DNA of 64,000 nucleotides from Casuarina equisetifolia (taxonomy: Eukaryota > Streptophyta > Magnoliopsida > Fagales > Casuarinaceae). The notes beneath the pieces were generated by a model. That model saw only the letters and a list, made by a program, of their open reading frames with translations. It made no database searches and was not told the origin of the DNA. Made by a program: the position numbers and the translations under genes. Positions 24,865 to 35,790 of this stretch are shown piece after piece (position 1 is the stretch's first letter; each line of letters begins with the position of its first letter). The stretch is taken from the NCBI GenBank assembly GCA_028551475.1, contig CM052355.1:16079543-16143542 (forward strand), in the 5' to 3' direction.

Positions 24865-25353
24865 TTAAAGGTAGTCTTCAATGGAAATGTTGAAAGCTTC
24901 ACCATCCTGCAACTCGTATCCAGTTTCCGATGTCCCAGAGTCATTCCCTCCATGTTCCCAGAACCCTGTCTCCACCTCATGAACAACATCACTCTGATCT
25001 CGCTTCGCTTCATTCTCTGCCCACTTGTGTGCTATCAGCTGGGCATCAATGGCCATGCCAGCGTCAGAGGCAACCTTTTGCACCGACCTCGGTGACATGT
25101 CCGTCCGGACACTTGAAGGCAACATCATGGGGAAGTTGAACCCCTCCAACGATGAGGGTCTGCGCAGGCAGTAAAAGGCAACGTCGCGAGCCACCGCGGC
25201 ACCCTCGGGTGTGGAGTAGGAGCCGAGCCAAAGGCGTTCTTGCGTGCCGGGGACTCGGATTTCAGTCACCCACTTGCCCCACTTCCTTTGACGGACTCCC
25301 TTGTACTTCTTCTGAGACGTGGTTGCACCACATTCCTCTGAGCTGCAACTCAT
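24865..25353 (-). CDS. AP2/ERF transcription factor, ERF019/ERF020-like
   Basis: A single exon on the - strand, ATG 25353-25351 to TAA 24867-24865, 162 residues. The AP2/ERF DNA-binding domain spans residues 17-75: KYKGVRQRKWGKWVTEIRVP, RLWLGSY, a GAAVARDVAFYCLRRPS helix and GFNFP. This small, intronless format with the R-Q-R-K-W-G-K-W-V-T variant fits the group II ERFs near Arabidopsis ERF019 (At1g22810) and ERF020 (At1g71520). The rest is acidic, ending in a short EDYL tail, and could act in activation. Acts in the nucleus on GCC-box or DRE-like sites; targets are unknown. On the coding strand a TATTTAAG TATA-like element lies about 100 bp upstream (around 25450). Confidence 0.93.
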   Translation of the reverse strand: MSCSSEECGATTSQKKYKGVRQRKWGKWVTEIRVPGTQERLWLGSYSTPEGAAVARDVAFYCLRRPSSLEGFNFPMMLPSSVRTDMSPRSVQKVASDAGMAIDAQLIAHKWAENEAKRDQSDVVHEVETGFWEHGGNDSGTSETGYELQDGEAFNISIEDYL

Positions 25354-28300
25354 TTGGCTTGAATAACTTGGGCAAAGCAGATGGGTACACTTGCAATCCT
25401 TCCAATAAAAGTGCTATTGGCCCTAGAACACAAACGTAGGTACCTGCCTTAAATAGGTTGAAAAGGGATAACTGAAAATGGCCGGTGACCAAAGTTGGGT
25501 GTATAAGGGTCAAAATTTTCAAAGGTCAGCAGTGTACAGGAGGGGTTAGGCCAGCACTATTGGCCCGACGGTTCACACTTCTGTCCTACAAAGCGTGTTG
25601 GCAATTTGAAGACCCGAGCTGGTTGAACGCGGGGACCGACCGAAACTGGCTCTTCCGCTGGCGCCTGGACACAGTTTTCTATCAGCCCACCTCACGAGTG
25701 ACGTCAAAAACAACATGTCGGAAGCTTCCCCTCTTAGGCAGCCCACGGGAGGAAGTCAAACAACACAAGTACCCTCCGAGTTGACACGGAAAACACCAAA
25801 AGACAGCCTTTTTAAACCAAAAGTAATCTACAAAATCAAAATCAAACTCAAACTCGGACCCACTTGTGGATCATCACCAAGAATTTAACGGATTACGAAG
25901 GAAAAGAATTCAAGTTGAGATGGCTTTATCACGGGTCCCTTCATGCTCATGTCAAACCACCAAACAATTTGAGCCTTCTCCTTCATTTACCGATGTTTGA
26001 AAAGGGAAGATCTTGACTTTCGGAGGGGAGCAAGAGTTTCAGCGTCGCCTTTCCTGAACCCAGAAGATTCTCGATCGACAATTCAGCTCTTTTGGACATC
26101 TAAAGGTTCACAAGAGCATTGACCAGATCACAAGACTAATAATTCGAAGTTGTTCTTCTGCAAAGTCATGTCGATCGTAAAGTGTCCAGTGAAGAACAGA
26201 CTGAGATCCTCGATTAAACTTGTGGCGCACGTGTTATACATATGGTCAACGCTTTTGAGTTATATGTTCAAAACTTGTTTATTTGTTAATTGTCGTTTCC
26301 GAATGGAAGGATGAATGTCATTGCTCACGTATTATGAGTAAGGTTTGACAATCAGAATAAAGTTGTACGGTAGACCTTCATCAAACGTGTCTTCCAACAC
26401 CCAAAAGTCAACGAATGCAGAATAATTATGATTTTTCGTTCCTAAGCACCTAATTATCTTTGTTTAAAAATTGTCGTCCATTCATCATGTCACGAGGAAA
26501 ATGATTTGAATTTCAGTCTGTCACCCTTTTTTGAGTATTTTACATCAGCCCATGAGATACCTGAATCTTCATTTGATATTTTATTATTCAAGTCAAATGA
26601 CATGTATTTGCTACACCATATTATCTTTTTTAATAGCTTGTTGCAAACTCTAATATTTTGAGATATTTCGTTTCTATAAGAATTTATAATAAAAGAAGAT
26701 GATTGGATAATCAAAATTAAGAACTTTACTGGCAGCAATTATAAGGATGTATAGATTTTTTTTATCCTTTTGTTGTGTTATTAATAAAATTAATGAGGTG
26801 ATTTTGAAGCCTAGGTTCTATATTAACACCCTTATAGATGTAAATCAAGTCTTCACATTGTGAGAGTGGCAAAAAGTATAGTTTAGGTTAGACCATTACA
26901 GTGAGAGACAATGTTCAATAAATAAGATGAGATTATCTCACGTTACTTAGGATGCAATTCCATAATGGTCCAATAATTTGACTATCATAGTGAGGGGCTT
27001 ATTAAGATGTAAACAATGAATCAAACATTATTAAGGAATATATTAAAATTTATATTTATAAGATAATAAGTTCTTTCAGTTAGTGTGTTTAGGTGTTAAG
27101 TTGGATGGATATGAACTATTTTCTATAAAATCTAATACTTCTTGTACTTATTTTTTATATACTCCAAAGAAAAATAAGATGTTTTGAAATAAAGGTAAGC
27201 TTTTTCTTCAAAGATCCAAGTAGAGATGATGATACTAGAATGAGTTTGGCCCAAAAACTTTTATAAAAAAACTTTTTTTTCTCCTTTATTTTTTAAAACT
27301 CTCGCTCATTTTTCTCCTAAAAACTTAAAAGATGAGCTTACAATTAGTATGTTAATAGTTTAGGTTAATTTCTTAACTATCACCGGAAATGAGAATTAAC
27401 AGCCCATAGAATGACTAATACCCAATATTTTCTCCAATAAAATATGATAACTTTCTCCATACTTTTCAGTGTTTATAAACTTCACTTCGTTTTTTTTCCC
27501 CTTTTAAGTAAAAGCATGATTAGTTTCATCCTTTTTTTTAAGGTCAATTTATTGTATTCATCACCTTCTTTGAGTTTCTTCTTAAAACCGCTTAAGGTTT
27601 GACATATAGTTTTGTCTTTTTTATTTTTAATATCTTTTTTCACGAAAAATAATTTTATTAATCATATTGTTTGACACAAATGCTACTTAATGTTTGAACT
27701 GCTTTAATGGTCACACCTTTTAAGTTACAATCATCTTCCATAATCCATACTGCATCATACACAGTGGCTAGAAATCGAAGGCAGTTAAAATTCATTAATT
27801 TTCTCTAATCTTATTTTTTAATTATTTTGCTTACCAAAAACACTTAAAACCGACATAAGGTAAATTTAGTTATAAATCAACCATCAATTCTTTTGATATT
27901 TTAGATAAAACTAATATCTACCCCACTAAATAAAAGCAAATAGAATCAAAATGGAAGAAAAGGGATCCACTGCAGCGAACCAGTGGCATACGATTGTGTC
28001 GTGCTTGCTTCCAAATGCCAGTGATCCTGGACTATATGAAAATGGCCTGATTCAAGCTAACCAAGCAGCACGGCTACACGGCCTTTATCAGGTGTTGATT
28101 AGAATAAGTTATTGGGTTGACCGACTAAGAAAGAAAAGAAAGAGATGGGATCGGAGCAGAAGACTTACAGTGTCTTTACACCTTCACGCATGTTGCAAAT
28201 TGCAGGTACTGTAAAACACTAGTAAGTATGCACGGAAACAAGTTTGGAGGTATATATTGAACGCATCTGCATGTCCTTCAATTTGAAATTTTGATAGTAA

Positions 28301-28548
28301 GTGTCCAGACTGATGAAAACTATCCAGTGCTTGTCATGGACAAGGATCGGCATGGTCTAGTTTTGTAGAGACTATACAATAATAGACAAACACATGTGAA
28401 CTATCAAAGGCACTAAACATCAAAATGGGGGTGATTAACGGGTAAATCTTCCTATGAATCAGACTTCTTTTTAATTTTTTTTTTTTGGTTTCTCCATTCC
28501 AGGAGAGGAACTCCTTTGATTCCTGAAAGTGATGATGACAAGATGTAT
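25354..28548. other. Intergenic: ERF promoter side, then AT-rich DNA
   Basis: 25354-26300 has moderate GC and is the presumed promoter of the ERF gene; it includes TGACGTCA at about 25699-25706 and CCGAC-like motifs near 25635. 26400-27940 is very AT-rich without coding signal. A weak open stretch at 27951-28214 (+) starts with ATG but has no recognisable domain or family; I do not call it a gene. The last 100 bp are the 3' UTR of the PSB33-like gene. Confidence 0.5.
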
Positions 28549-30870
28549 CTAGTTGAAAGCTTTTGAAGCAGCGTAAAGAAAGTCCAAGAATCCCGTTCCC
28601 TTGAGAAGACCTTTCCCAGTCAAGAGTTCAAAATCTAACAATAGCAGGAAGCCGATTGCAGCTGCCTTGCCATTGATGATCTCATTCTTCCCAGTAAAAC
28701 CGAAACCCCCTTCATCCTCATCCACCACCATTCTAACCTAAACACATTATAGAGCAAATAATCAGAAAAACACAACCCAAAGCAGAAACTGCTTGATTTC
28801 TAGCACGAAGGAATTGAAGGGTGTTTTAGTTACCTCATCGACATTGACATCAGATGCAGTCGCACCGGGTTGAGCCTTCCCGCTAAAGATGATTTCAGCA
28901 GATGCATCTGCTTTAACACCTCCTCTCATGCTTATGTAAATATTTTCTTCATCAGTTTTCACAGGATAAATGAAAAGCTTCCTCAGTGCAGGAGTTAGGA
29001 CTCTAAGCACAGGATTATTTGGATACCATTCCTTGATTTCTCCAGTTCGGAGATCAAATGTGCTGTCAGTTGTTGGGCAAACTATGCATCCATCCTGAAA
29101 ATAAAAGGACAAAAGAGAAAAGCAAAATCAGCCCTGTTAGCTCTACATCACTTTAGAATATACTCGGACAATTCTCTGCATATACTAATACAAACTATGG
29201 GTGTTACATGTCTGTTACAGACACTTCGAATAGAAACCATACAGGTCATACTACTGAATACACATGATTTTTATAGTTTGTCCGAGAAATTAAAGCATTC
29301 TAGAAATGTAGACTCTCCAAAGGGCCAAAACCTCTACTAGCAGCGAGCCAGGACAGCTGCAAATGGAAAGGAACCATTCAAGCATTCACCAATACGCTCA
29401 ATCAGACAGCTATGACTCTCCTTAACATTGAATGGCTGTTTCCATTTCTTAGATAAAGAATTTCATGTCCCAATGCTCCTAAAACAAGCTTTGGCAAGTG
29501 AAGGTTGCATGGCATCATTACTGCAAGTAATTTAAGAAAAAGCGGAACTCCTTTCAGCAGCGTAGGACAATAACTCTCTCCAATGGTAGCTTTTCAAGTT
29601 GTAATGGAAACTAAAACCACCCGGTAATATATAAGTTTAAGGACATTTTCCACATTAAAATGATTTCTAGCAGTTCATGATTCAAGAATTCTTGTTCAGT
29701 CGGTACAGATCATTTATACATATTGTTTCCACCTAAGATTTCATTTCAAAGGTGTTTCAACCGTAGTATGTTGCTCAGTGAATCAAATACAAAGTTAATT
29801 CTGCTCGACTCAATCCCCATTCCAGAACCATAAATCTCTCTGTATGTTATTACACATAGGCTCTTCACTTTCATCGTGTCAGCGTCTTCTCAATATGAAC
29901 TGTGATCTAGTGATCGTACAGTTAGCAACGAAGTTCAGATTCACGCGCCAGGACAGCGCCTGTTCTAGGAGACATTTAAAAAGAACCTCTAAGAGGACAC
30001 ACACATAACTCAGTGGGACATTTTCCTCCAATACAGCAGTGTAAAGATTTCTGACCACCCATTCCGGTTTCAGCTCTGAAGTAAGTCATTACTCACGTAG
30101 AAATGGCTATTTATACTTCAATTTTTTGGCTCCCCCCTAAGTCAAACAAACAGATATGCACGTTGAAGTCCCTTTCCCGGTCCAGAATAGACAATATTTA
30201 CATAAATGTGTCAACAATCCCCTTCTTAACCTACAGGTTTACGGGAGTCAATGCACATTTCTGATTTGGAAATTCGGTTCATCATATAATTCACGAAAAT
30301 ACATATGGTGCAGCATAGAAGTGAGAGGGTTATTTGTTAAATCCCATATCGATAGCTTCACGACGGGTGATGTCAAATCTAATCAAAGATACCAACAGCA
30401 GAAATAAAAGCAGGCAGAGGAAAAGCGAGGAACAAGTAGTGTGAGCGATATGAAAGGAAGAGAACCTTGGTGAGCTTGGCATTGAGCAAGCCTTCGCTGT
30501 AGGCTCCTTCGGCAGGGGACCTGTTCTCAATGGCAAACACCTGGTCCTTATACCACAGCAGAAGTATGGTCTCGCCGTCCTGGACTATCACGCGCCGTTC
30601 CCCCCTCGGCAGAGCCCCCACCGGCACCACCGGCACCCACTTCTCCCCTCCCGAGGCCGAAGGTTCTCCTTCCGCCACCGACACCTCCGTGGCCTTACAC
30701 AAATTATATCTCCCACCAGATGGCTTGAGCGGGGCGTGCTGGTCGTGGTTTGTTGTGGGGCGGTGCAGCAGGGCCAACGCGCAGGGGCGGAGGTTGGGAG
30801 TGCGTGAGTAATTTCGGGGGAAAGCGGGGGCGAATGGGGAAGTGAGCTTGAAGGGCGATGTGGCGGCCAT
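28549..30870 (-). CDS. PSB33: PSB33-like Rieske-fold thylakoid protein (At1g71500 / LIL8 type)
   Basis: Three exons on the - strand: 30870-30466, 29094-28834 and 28737-28549 (stop TAG); GT-AG junctions, 855 nt, 284 residues. Start MAATSPFKLTSPFAP at 30870 is the first true ATG; further upstream the frame opens only with TTG. The first 60 or so residues are Ser/Pro/Arg-rich, a typical chloroplast transit peptide. A Rieske-like fold follows (VPVGALPRGERRVIV, LLLWYKDQVFAIENRSPAEGA, DGCIVCPTTDSTFDLRTGEIKEWYP). The Cys-x-His pairs that would bind a 2Fe-2S cluster are absent; only isolated Cys residues remain. The C-terminus has a hydrophobic stretch (AAAIGFLLLLDFELLTGKGL) that could anchor in the thylakoid. 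Arabidopsis PSB33 maintains PSII-LHCII organisation under changing light. Intron 1 is 1.37 kb. Confidence 0.92.
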
Positions 30871-30999
30871 AGGAGTATTGGGGTGAAGAGCGAACAAGGT
30901 GAGAAAAGAGTGGAAGAGAGCGGAAGAGGGACAAAGAGAGCGAGTGAAGAGCGTGCATGGCCACAGACCACAGGAAGTAGATAATGAGCAGACAAGAAT

Positions 31000-31900
31000 G
31001 GTGGACAGACTAAAATTTCATATGCTGCTACTTTCCTTTGTAGCCTCGCTATTTTTACTATTTATTTTAGTCAATTTTCTATATTTTTTGAGATCTAATC
31101 TCACCTAAAATGCAAAAGGAACTTAAATTGGATTAGAATATAATTCTCTAATTTTTCAATACAAAAGTTCCTGGATATTACTTTAGTTACATTTTTCGAA
31201 TTACTCTGATTATAACCAAGGATCCTAGTTGCTTCCATTGTATTAATGTGTGTATTGATGTTATGTGCCTTAATCATTGATTAAAATAAATCTAAGTCTT
31301 AAGGCCAGTTTCATAGATTTTATTTAAATATTTTTCCTCAATTAGGTTCTCATAAACCCAAATTTGTCACAAGTCCTCGTAAACCCATGACAATTGAAGA
31401 ATTGCATGTGATGAAAAGCAATCAAAAGCAACTTATCCCACCGCAAACACAAGTCAGGTTGATGATAAATCAAGCAGCAAAACTCTGACAACTAAGTCAT
31501 TCTCCAAAACTCGTTATGTATAGAAACAGCACCCAAACAAACTTAAAAGGCCCATTGGTCGATTGGGTCTGTTCTTCTGAGGGTTTGAGATACACATTTT
31601 GGGCCTCCAAGAAAGCTCTTCACTGTCTTGACTGTCATTTGGATTGTACCGCTCGAAGTTCCGAGTAGAAAAGTCCCTTTTCAGCACCTATTTAGTATTT
31701 TTGATGGTTCAATACTCAAATTCTCAGTTCAGCTTGATGTTACATTTGGCCTATTACTAAAAAACAACTTATCAATTTCTTTTTTTATTTGAAATTGAAT
31801 CAATTTTTCCTCATTTACTATCTCTCTTAAATTTCTAATAACCAAATTTATACTTCTAACAAATATAATTTTGACATTTGTTCTAACAAACGTAATGTTT
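31000..31900. other. Intergenic, promoter side of the PSB33-like gene
   Basis: AT-rich flank upstream of the PSB33-like gene. There are no coding exons and no clear repeat boundary until the LINE-like 3' end near 31.9 kb. Confidence 0.5.
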
Positions 31901-31985
31901 GAGCTTAAATAATGATGTTGTAATTGAACAATCTTGTAATTTTTTTATAGTGATATATAATTCTTGACCTTTCACAAAAATAAAT
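31900..31985 (+). mobile_element. 5'-truncated LINE 3' end
   Basis: The sequence around TATAGTGATATATAATTC followed by TTGACCTTTCAC also occurs at about 44670-44720. It occurs in reverse orientation, more diverged, at 33640-33720. The reverse copy continues into LINE reverse-transcriptase/zinc-binding sequence, so this is the 3' end of the same family. Confidence 0.6.
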
Positions 31986-32183
31986 TCAAATATATGGATG
32001 TGTTGAAATCAAAATATAAAATTTAAAATCTAAAAACCTAATGCTTGACAATCTAAACTCAAAGCAATAGCTCAAGCTAGATGTGCGTTGCAGCTTCTCC
32101 GCTGGTTTACTTTAAAATGGCACCTTTATTGAAAGTTGGTTGGAAGTCTTATCTAGTTAATCACTGGTGTTCATTTAATCAGT

Positions 32184-32238
32184 AAAGTTAATGACTATTC
32201 TAGGGAAAGTTAAGTTAATGACTATTCTAGGGAAAGTT
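32184..32238 (+). repeat. Short tandem duplication, about 28 bp x 2
   Basis: The phrase AAGTTAATGACTATTCTAGG plus GAAAGTT occurs twice in tandem, starting near 32185 and 32213, without visible mismatches. Confidence 0.85.
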
Positions 32239-32329
32239 GAGCTGTAGAACCATGAAGTTTCATTAATCCGAATTTTGTGTAGGATTTATAAATCGACGTG
32301 TCCTTTATATATACAAATAGGTCAAAATA

Positions 32330-32577
32330 TCTTAAAAAATGGAAAACACATTTCACTAGAGGCAATGAAATCATAGCGCAAGCAATGAACACATGAGATT
32401 TTTGCCCGGAGGTTAAAGAATCAACCACTTATATATGCACTTGTCGAAGAATACAAACATGCCCTAAGTCTTTTTTGTTCAAACTACAAAACAAGAAAAG
32501 GCCTATACGAATAAAATGGGCTAAGGGTCAATATACAAGAAAAATAGGAAATATATAAAACAACCCAATATCTAACA
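32330..32577 (-). repeat. 3' LTR of the 12-kb copia element
   Basis: 248 bp, preceded on the - strand by the polypurine tract at 32591-32578 and followed by target duplication AAATA at 32325-32329. Homologous along its length to 44242-44482, with many substitutions and small indels. Confidence 0.85.
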
Positions 32578-33629
32578 CTCTCCCTCAAGCTAAAGACTTA
32601 TATAGATCTAGTACTCCAAGCTTGGACAATAGATATTGGTTCTAATTACTACCTAATGCCTTAATAAATTCATTTGTGGGCTATTTTTTAGTATTCACAT
32701 ACTTTGTTGTAGCTTTTCTCAAATGAAGTGACAATGTACCTCAATACACTTCATTTACTGATAAAAATTGGATTTGTAGCTATATGTTGAGCTGCCTCAT
32801 TATTACATTGTAAGGAAACATGGTGATGCACATGAACATCAATACACTTAAAAAGACCAAGGAGCAAGATAATCTCACAAATTGTATATTCCATAGCTTT
32901 ATACTTGATTCTGTAGATGATCTAAAGATTATAAGCTATTTCTTAGTCAATCAAGAAATGAGTGAATCACCTAACCTAATATAATATCTTGTGAGATAAT
33001 GCCAAGACATAGGACAAGTAGCATAATTTGAATTGTGATAAGCAATCAACTTCAAGTTTGATGACAACGATAGAAATAACCTAAGTTTAGAAGATTCCTT
33101 AATGTATCGTAGTACTCACATAGTAGCCTCCATGTGAGAACTGATTAAGATGTTGAACAACAAAGCTAAGATCTAGTTTAGTGTTGGTAAAATAATCGAG
33201 TCATCTAATAAGGCATCGATAAAAAGCCCTACCTTCCAAAATAGGGTCATTTTTCTTGTTAGGATCTCCAACATTGTACTTAATGGTGGTCAACTTTAAA
33301 TTCTACTAGTCCTTAATCAAAAGCAACATGCAACATATGTTTTAGACAAAACCCCTTTCATGAAATTCTCTCATAATTGTTTAACTTAACAGTTTAAAGA
33401 AAAACATAACTTTAATCCAAAAATCACAATTGTTTTATAAAGAAAGATAACCTTTTAACTACATTAACCAAATGTGTGTGTATGAGTCTTAATTTTTTGA
33501 ACTATGTGCATTCCAAATAGATTCACGTTGATATGTAACTTTTCCAGAACTTTGACTAAATCTCATAGGTTTGATTTTCACTTATCTCTCCATTAACATA
33601 AGCTAATTATCTAACCAAGAATCAATAGG

Positions 33630-34700
33630 ATTTTTTTTTTTAGGTGAAAGGTTAAGAATTATATATTACTGTAAAGAATTATAAGATTTTTCAGTTATAT
33701 TATCATCATTTAAGCTCAAACACTACATTTGAAAAATTCCAAAACTTTTGTAAGAATTTATTATAATTTATAATCATTACTCTTTTGGTAGATGAAATCT
33801 TTTCTCTCACGTCCTTTTTGATTTTAATAATAATGGTTGAACTATCTAGACTTTTATCATTGAATTTTCTTCTATTTCTTTTCTTCCAAATGTGATACAA
33901 TATTGGTCTTGAAATATATATTAAGCATGATTGCTGCAAAACTCTTACTCTTGACAACCTTGATCATTTAATATATTTCAACTTTCTAGTGTTCAATTCT
34001 TTGAGTTAATCCATCTATATTTAACAAAGCCTTACATATGTAATTTATGAACTTGTATTTAAAAAATAAATGTTCTTGTGATTCTTATCCTTGTTGGCAA
34101 AGGTTGCATTATAAGTCTACTGAGCTATTCCATATAGCCACACGACCTATTGTTGATAGTTTGCTTTTCAAAATGATTCAATAGATAAAATTATGCTTTG
34201 GTACTCTTTTCTATAAAAGTCTTGCCCATTCAGTATCTTCTTTGTTCTCTTTTAGTGCTACATAACTTTTGGCAATAGTGTATTATGAGCCCGTCACTAG
34301 TTGAGTGAGTTTACTTCTTATTTATAAAATATTCCTAAAACTCCAAGCTAGTGAGCCTTTCATCTTAACTTCTAATACATTTCTTTCTTTCAAATTTTTT
34401 GTTATCATTCACTTAACCCATAAAGAGTTTGAGTTATTGCACACAAGAGACCAAAAGGGTTTTCTAACTACCACTTTATTTCACATATAAATGTCTATCA
34501 AACTCAGTCCTTTAGAAAATTTAGGCCAACAAACTTCTTTCCATGTCACTTTCACTACACATCGTCCATTAAATTTACCTACCCAAAAGAAGATTCTAAT
34601 CTTTTTTTAATTTCATAAAGTGTCTGCTTTGGCAGCACAAAAATTTGCATCCAATATGTTTGCAAGGAGAATAAATACTTTTTGCTAGCTGAAATTTCCC
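33630..34700 (-). mobile_element. LINE (L1-type) 3' fragment inside the copia element
   Basis: On the - strand the fragment ends in a poly(A) tail (T run 33631-33642). Upstream is a decayed reverse-transcriptase C-terminal and zinc-binding region. At about 34180-34000 a pattern like C-N-L-C ... ES-x-EHLFF can be read across frames. Then 33957-33706 encodes HIWKKRNRRKFNDKS, resembling the YHIWRERN-R-F block that closes plant LINE ORF2. It is 5'-truncated and full of stops. Confidence 0.7.
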
Positions 34701-35790
34701 TCTATAACTAATATTCTTAGACTCCTAACCTTCAATTTTCCTTAACATCTTTTTTGTTAGGATTGTACATTCTAAATTTGAGAGTCTTTTAGTAATTGAT
34801 AAGAATTTATTAGCTTGTAATGTAAGATTGGGCTAATAATGAGATAAAAGTCATTTAGGCTTAAATAATCGATGAACACATTGCTTTTTGGATTTAATTA
34901 GAACTTTTATCATTTTTTATTTTTTTCCTTATAAATAATCTTTCTACCACCACTCTTTTCATTCTTTTCTACCCAAAAATGCTTGATTTTACTTGGACTG
35001 TGACATTGGCTAAAGCTATAGCCATACTTGCAATAACAAAGTCGAAGTAAAAGTATTGGAAGTGTTGCCATAGCAATCTTATCTTGTTAATGGTATTCAA
35101 TTATTGTGCTAGTGGCCCATTTCAGAACATTGAGTGACTTGAACATGATAAAGGATGATAAGAAGATTATATTTTGAAGCAAATGCTATACTTTCTTGTA
35201 ATTTTTTTTCTTTTTTTTTTGCTTTTTTCCAAATCATTACAATCAATTTCTTTCCATGCTTTATTCTTCCTCTTAACTTTTCTTATGCTCAAATAAACTT
35301 ACATCCTAAAAATTAACATGTTCATAGGCATGTAATGATAAAATAATTTGGTTAAGGCTACAAGATATATATGGAGGTGTCATTGAAAAAAAAAATTGAA
35401 TAAGAATCAAGGCTTAATAGAATGATTGGTGATAAGTAAATAAGGTTGGCTTGAAAGGGTTAATTGATCCAAAATGACCTAAATCATTTTCTTAGTTATA
35501 TGTCACTTAGGATTTCACCTTAAGAGAAAGTTGAACAAATTTTAACATCTAGTTGAGATCTAAGACAATTACATATTTCACATAAATGTTCTTTAGAGAT
35601 ATACACAATTTAAATAATTAAAGACTTTTTGTGTTCAATAGGTGGATCAACATACATAGAGTTACACTTAACTCGCACAACAATTGCAAGTTTGAACAAA
35701 ATTTACCATTCTCCAAGATTTCACAATAAAGGATGCAATCATGACATAAGAAAAAATTTCAAATTAGATTTAGTACAAAATTTCTTCTCT
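34701..35790. other. AT-rich unassigned DNA between nested elements
   Basis: No coding domain or repeat boundary was recognised between the LINE fragment and the gypsy-like gag-protease region. Confidence 0.4.

Noticed and set aside
27951..28214. ATG-initiated open frame of 87 codons upstream of the PSB33-like gene's 3' end
   Set aside because: No recognisable domain, no supporting splice or promoter signals, and the second half is low-quality basic sequence. Likely chance.
24865..30870. Neighbouring genes considered as a biosynthetic or functional cluster
   Set aside because: The products (ERF factor, PSB33, SDR, kinase, AlgH) act in unrelated processes; conserved order is better explained by ancestry.
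30530..30995. Overlapping open frames in the GC-rich first exon of the PSB33-like gene
   Set aside because: Shadows of the real exon, caused by local GC richness.
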